NCBI GenBank assembly: GCA_027625915.1
Contig: JANTQA010000040.1
Location: 62,001 to 126,000, forward strand
Direction: 5' to 3'
Source of the DNA: Anaeramoeba flamelloides
Lineage: Eukaryota; Metamonada; Anaeramoebidae
Length of the DNA: 64,000 nt
Position 1 is the stretch's first letter. Each line of letters starts with the position of its first letter. The notes below the pieces were generated by a model. The model searched no databases and was not told the DNA's origin. It worked only from the letters and a program-made list of their open reading frames with translations. Both the position numbers and the translations under genes were made by a program. Below are positions 59,296 to 64,000 of this stretch, piece after piece.

Positions 59296-61150
59296 GCCCC
59301 AGTCATTTACCTGTGGATTTGATCCATACTCAAAGGAGTGAGGAGTGACTTGACACCTAAATGTGATATTTTGAATTTGGGCTTCTTTTGATTGAAAAAA
59401 TTCAAATAAAAAAAAGAAAAATTCACATAGGATCTTCATTTATAAAAAGTACAATGAATATAAAAAAATTTCTTAGGATCCTCATTGTCATAAAATTTAA
59501 TTAACAAAAAAATCTGAAAAAGGATTTTCCAACACGAAAAAAATAGCACAAAAATTGTATTCACTTTTTTGACTTTCACAAGACTTTTTGTTTTTTTGAA
59601 ATTGTTCCAAATTTTGAAATGAATTACAAGATCAAAATTCAATAAATTTCAATTTAAAATTTTTTACAAGTCAAACTTTTAAAAACTTGCAATTTAAATA
59701 ACTTTCCACTTTTCAATTTTCATAAAAAGAGTTTCAGGTTTTTAAAAGCTTACAAATATTTTTCTTTTAGACAACTTTCAAAAATTTCAATTAAATTAAA
59801 AATGTTATCTTTTGTTAATTATTATTTTTTACCCTTTTTTTAGGCTTATAAAAGAATGTATCAAGTATTTTAAATTTGAAAAAATATGAAAGAATATCAG
59901 AGACTGAAATATTGCGGACTTTCAGTCTGAAAGTTCGAAAAAGTCTTGAAAGTATTTGTATGGATTGTGCTATTCTTGTAGTGAATTTCAAAAAATCAAA
60001 TTTTAAAAAAAATCCAATCTTATCTAAACTTTTTTTCAGTAAAAGGGTATCCAAAAAAACAACATTTTTTTCAAATAATAATTATTTTTTATAATTAACC
60101 ATTGAAGAACAAATAAGAAATAAGTAGAATAATAAACAGCAAAGAATGGTTGATATCTGATATGAAATAAAACTAATAAATCAATATATTTTCATAAAAA
60201 TTGAAAAACTCAAATTCTTAAGGAGACAATTGAGAAAAACAACAAGGTTCATTTTGATCTTCAATTGAAGATCCAAATAAAATTCCAATAGAAATAAATA
60301 GGGGTTCTCTACAATCATTTCCACCGCTCCAATAACATTAGAATAACACATTTTTTAGCCAGTTACTATCGATCTTGTATAAAAAAAAATTTGTAAATGA
60401 ATTAAGTGGTTTCAAAAAAAAATCGAAAAAAAAAAAAAACAAAATATGAAAAAATCGATTTCAATTTTGGAATTGCCAAAATAACAATTTTTCTTCTAAT
60501 ATCCATTCAAGCCCTTTAAACACATGTAATTCACTAATTATAACTGGGCAACTTTGATTGGAAAATGGTTTATTTTATATTTCCAATGGGTTAAATTTCT
60601 TCAATTTAAAACAAATTGTTTTCCACAAGTACACAATCAATTTAATTCGATTTAATCTAATTTGTGGCTATTATGTAACCGCCTCTAACTTTCGCATATT
60701 AAAAGGATTTTGAAACATTCTAGTGATAAAAATAACTCGTTTGAAAAATGTAAAAAAAATGAGAAAAAAAAAATCTTCGAGAGATCTTAAAAAGCGCTTA
60801 AAGAGCGACACTTCGGGACTAACGCATTTATTTTCAAAATTATAATTCACAACCATTCAAATTGAAAATTGAGTCTCGTTCTTTGGCTCTTTTTTCTAAA
60901 AATGTACTCGTTTTTGATCATTGATTTTTTTAGATCGATCTTTCATCAAATTTCGATTCGTTTTTGATTGGTATTCAGGTATTCATAAAAGTTACAAATT
61001 TTTTTTTTCCATTTCAAAAAATTATTTTTCGCCGTAATTACTCAACCCTTAATCCTTTATTTTTTCTTATATTAATTGATCTTTTCGTTTTCGGAAAGGT
61101 TTTTAATTATAAATCATATTTAACTTTTTTATCCTATTTTTTTTACAATG
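59296..61150 (+). repeat. Fam6 dispersed repeat, copy 2, split by a Fam5 element
   Basis: The left part (59296 to about 60036) and right part (about 60561-61150) align in order with 14343-15239. Shared blocks: CTCAAAGGAGTGAGGAGTGA, TTTCTTCAATTTAAAACAAA, TCAATTTAATTCGATTTAAT, AAAAAGCGC-TAAAGAGCGACACTTC, TTTGGCTCTTTTTTCTAAAA. The interval 60037-60560 is an insertion absent from copy 1. Minus-strand and plus-strand open frames here are chance. Confidence 0.6.
60037..60560 (-). mobile_element. Fam5 element, copy 3
   Basis: Reverse complement of 12155-12833: starts CAGTAAAAGGGTATCC, ends CAACTTTGATTG. Shares ATTTCAATTTTGGAATT and TTAAACACATGTAATTC blocks with the others. Inserted in Fam6. Confidence 0.7.
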
Positions 61151-61558
61151 GTTACTGTTAAAATCAAATTATCAAAATTAAAAGTTTTTCTCAAAGTTCA
61201 GTACACTAGTATGAAAAAATTAAGTTGAAAATTTCAAGTCAGACAAAACTACTAATTCAATAATCCTTTCATCCTTGTTAATTGGGTATATTCACAATAT
61301 AATCAACATTCCAGTTCTTAAAAATCTTGAGGCTGTTGGATTTATTGTTGTTAGTAGTACCACCTTTTTTAAAAGTCTCTAGTCAAGAAAAAAAGGTGTT
61401 TTTTTGGGTAAGAAATTCCAAATAAACGGAAGGATGAATTTTAGTAAAATTCAACTTTGAGAGATTTACTTTGATAGATAATAACTAATAGTTGTGAAAA
61501 TGCTGTACTCATATAATAAAACTGAAATAGAGAAAAAAATTCCTTATGATAATTATTG

Positions 61559-62275
61559 CCGTGTCCGTCAAGTTCCGTAGAGTGCCGTCAAGTGTCTAGG
61601 TTTTCTTGGGGGGGGGGGTTCTGTTTTATTTGTTAAGTGTTCTAGGGTTTTTTGAGGTTTTCTATTTTATTTGTGAAGTGTTCTAGGTTTTTTTGAGGTT
61701 TTCTATTTATTTGTGAAGTTTTCTAGGTTTTTTTTACTTTAGAAATAAACCGAAAATTTTAATAAATTTTCTGTTTATTTCTAAAGTAAAAAAAACCTAA
61801 CTAAAATCTATTGGTTTTCCAAATAAATAGAAAACTCAAAAAAACCTAACGAAAATCAATAGATTTTCCAAATAAAATAGAAAACTCAAGAAAACCTAAT
61901 GGCGCTTTTCCAGAATTCAAAAGAATTAGAAAAAATTTTTGATTTTACTTGATTTTACTTGATTCTTTTAAATTCTGGAAAACCGAAGCTAGAGTATCTG
62001 AGGCATTTTTTTACTTTTTGAAATAAACAGAAAATTTTCATAAATTTTCGGTTTATTTCAAAAAGTAAAAAAAACCTAACGAAAGTGTCCGTCAAGTGCC
62101 TAGCTTTTCTTGAGGTTTTCTATTTTATTAGTAAAATCTATCGATTTTCCAAATAAATAGAAAACTCAAGAAAAGCTAACGGCGATTTTCCAGAATTTAA
62201 AAGAATTGAGTAAAATCTTTGATTTTCCTCTATTCTTTTAAATTCTGGAAAACCTAACGGAAAATCAAAAAAAAA
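61559..62275. repeat. Modular hairpin array, locus 2 (Fam16)
   Basis: Begins GTGTCCGTCAAGTTCCGTAG, then AGTGCCGTCAAGTG, and an 11-G run at 61608-61618. About three tandem copies of a 41-base unit (TTCTAGGTTTTTTTGAGG, TTTTCTATTTTATTTGTG) follow at 61621-61730. Then come four hairpins: about 61725-61795 (ACTTTAGAAATAAACC type), 61911-61985 (CCAGAATTCAAAAGAATTAG type), 62020-62080 (ACTTTTTGAAATAAACAG type) and 62185-62260 (CCAGAATTTAAAAGAATTGA type). Each is followed by AACCTAACG or AACCTAATGG. Two hairpin types alternate. Shares parts with 21680-22115. No frame is open. Confidence 0.8.
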
Positions 62276-62825
62276 AAAGATTTTTTTCAATTTAAATCAA
62301 TAAATAATTATTTAATAGTCCAAATAATTGGTTATCCATTTGAAAGATATTTATTAAATTTAAAATGCTTTTGGAAGATATTATTATTACCTCTTAACTG
62401 TGAAAAAAAAATTATTCAAATTTTTTACTATTAAAATTAAAAAAAATATTAATCGAAACTGGAAAATTGAATTTTTCAACTTAAATTGTGAAAAATTGTA
62501 AAATATTTTTTGATCAAAGATCTTTTATTAACCAATAGTGTTTATTATAAGTGAGGTTATCAAAAAGTAAAAAATTAGCAAATGTTTAATTTTTTTTTCA
62601 AAAAAAATTTTTTTAGGATCGTGATTGTAAAATTCAAAAATAAACATAAAAAAATACTTTTTAATTTGATTATTTTTAACTCATAATTATGTTAATATGT
62701 TTTTAATAATACAAAAAATACACATTTTTCAGACGATTTATTATTATTTCTCAATTTTTAATATATTTTCAAACAAATAACCACTATTTCTAATTGATAG
62801 TTTAAATAATAATATATATTAATAT

Positions 62826-63357
62826 AAACCCCAATTCAAAATTTTGAACAGACCAAAATTCAATTTTTGAAAAAAAAATCTTATTTAATAAATTCTATAA
62901 GAAATACCAAATTAGAACCATTCACTAATTGAAATGTTAATAATTGCTTATAAATTGCAATACACACAAAAAAATAAATAATTATCAATACAAATAAATT
63001 ATCAGTGTGTTAAAAATTTTGGAGAGAGCAAAACAAAAAAATGCATTAGTATATTTTTTGAATTCTCTTAGGATTATTCATCGATCAAATGGTTAGATAC
63101 AATCAATTAATTTTATTTGAGTTCTTCTATTTTGAACAACTCAACTTTAGCCTAATATCAATTGTTGATAAAAAAATGATCGATCAACCGAAACAAGTTA
63201 CATAATTCAAAAAATGAAAATGAAAGCAAAAAACGAAAAGATGAAAAAATGATTTTCATATTTATCAAAAAATCAAAATTATTTCGAATTTGAATGAAAT
63301 TGTATTATTTTGTTTGTTTGGACAGTTTTAAATGTGTGGAAAATTTTGAATTTTATT
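62826..63357 (+). mobile_element. Fam1 element (AATTCAAAATTTTGAACA subfamily)
   Basis: Left end AAACCCCAATTCAAAATTTT, then GAACAGACC; right end TGTGTGGAAAATTTTGAATT. Interior as at 43826-44373 (GAAATACCAAATTAGAACCA), with AATTGTTGATAAAAAAATGA and TCGATCAACCG. About 532 bases, flanked by TA. Non-coding. Confidence 0.8.
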
Positions 63358-64000
63358 TTATTTTCAAATCACTTATTTTAATAATATGAGTTCCTTATTT
63401 ATCCTCAAAATAATTGAAAAAAAATTACACTACATCTGTTAACGAGTGAATTTTGAAGTGGCTAAATTCATACTTTTTAATGCAAAGAGTGGATAAACAC
63501 AGCCATTAAAAGTATTTTAAACTTATTTTTCTAAAATAAAATATTAAAATAAAGATACTAGAAAAAAAAATGAAAGAATACAAAATGAAGAATAAATAAA
63601 TAATTAAGAATTTAAAAAATAGCAAAGAAAAAATTTAAAAATTATTTTGTTAAAAATAATAATTAACTTTTAAACATTATGTTGTGAAACTATTTTTTAG
63701 CAAATGAATTATTTTCCAGATCTTAATCCAATTGTGTATTTATGGTATAATAAAAATCTCCAATGTTAGAGAAAAAAATTATCCTCTTTTGTGATTTCTG
63801 AATATAATTAATAATTTTAATCTAAATTGTTGAAAATTATGAATAATTAAGATCAATAAATATGATTAAAAGATCAAATAACCCTTAATATAAAATTAAA
63901 AAAACGAACAATGCGTTGTGTTTATTATCTAAAATTTGAAACAGTTGAACTTATTCACCAAAAATAATATATTTATTCTCTGTAACATTTCGTTTATTTG
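63358..64000. other. Gene-free AT-rich region to the window end
   Basis: No open frame, repeat copy or RNA gene recognised. Confidence 0.5.

Noticed and set aside
1-64000. Retroelements, virus-like elements, CRISPR arrays or bacterial operons
   Set aside because: No reverse transcriptase, integrase, capsid or polymerase motifs and no regularly spaced direct repeats were seen on either strand. The repeats present are DNA-transposon-like or unclassified.

Overview
This window is very AT-rich, gene-sparse eukaryotic DNA. Intergenic sequence and introns are full of homopolymer A and T runs. Eight protein-coding genes are supported; five are intronless or appear so and four have GT-AG introns of 109 to 1003 bases (one of these, the tandem PH-like gene, has an uncertain 5' end). 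Asn/Lys-rich low complexity, AT richness, a leucine-rich-repeat protein with ankyrin-like and BTB-like parts, an acyloxyacyl hydrolase and a type I glutamine synthetase together suggest a free-living amoeboid protist. From memory of protein style I favour an anaeramoebid-type metamonad over a dictyostelid, with moderate confidence. The standard genetic code fits: TGA ends two genes, and it interrupts only one otherwise well-conserved frame.

Layout. 1-4017: no gene, dispersed repeats. 4498-5127: SDF2-like MIR-domain gene with an in-frame TGA, with an inverted-repeat element ending about 55 bases upstream. 7207-10296: LRR/ankyrin-like/BTB-like protein. 10400-17000: nested DNA-transposon-like elements. 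17027-17484 (minus): ribosomal protein eL42, two exons. 20127-20951: MIS12 kinetochore protein. 21680-22115: array of different hairpins. 26026-29220: acyloxyacyl hydrolase, four exons. 29583-33050: block of inverted-repeat elements, one with arms near 570 bases. 33773-36355: type I glutamine synthetase, four exons. 36838-38180: element inside element inside element. 41304-43424: protein with four PH-like segments. 48351-49889: TALE-like homeodomain protein. 50360-54413: another transposon block. 57843-58900: SH3-PH adaptor, three exons. 58975-64000: nested repeats and the second hairpin array.

The genes look like ordinary, independently transcribed nuclear genes (translation, ER folding, chromosome segregation, nitrogen assimilation, lipid hydrolysis, signalling, transcription) and not a cluster. 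The strongest non-gene signal is a set of about a dozen small, non-autonomous, terminal-inverted-repeat element families, each in two to seven copies, whose nesting gives a relative order of activity. I saw no transposase, reverse transcriptase, capsid gene, tRNA, rRNA or CRISPR array. All family names below are local labels, and homologies to known proteins rest on motif recognition from memory, not on a search.
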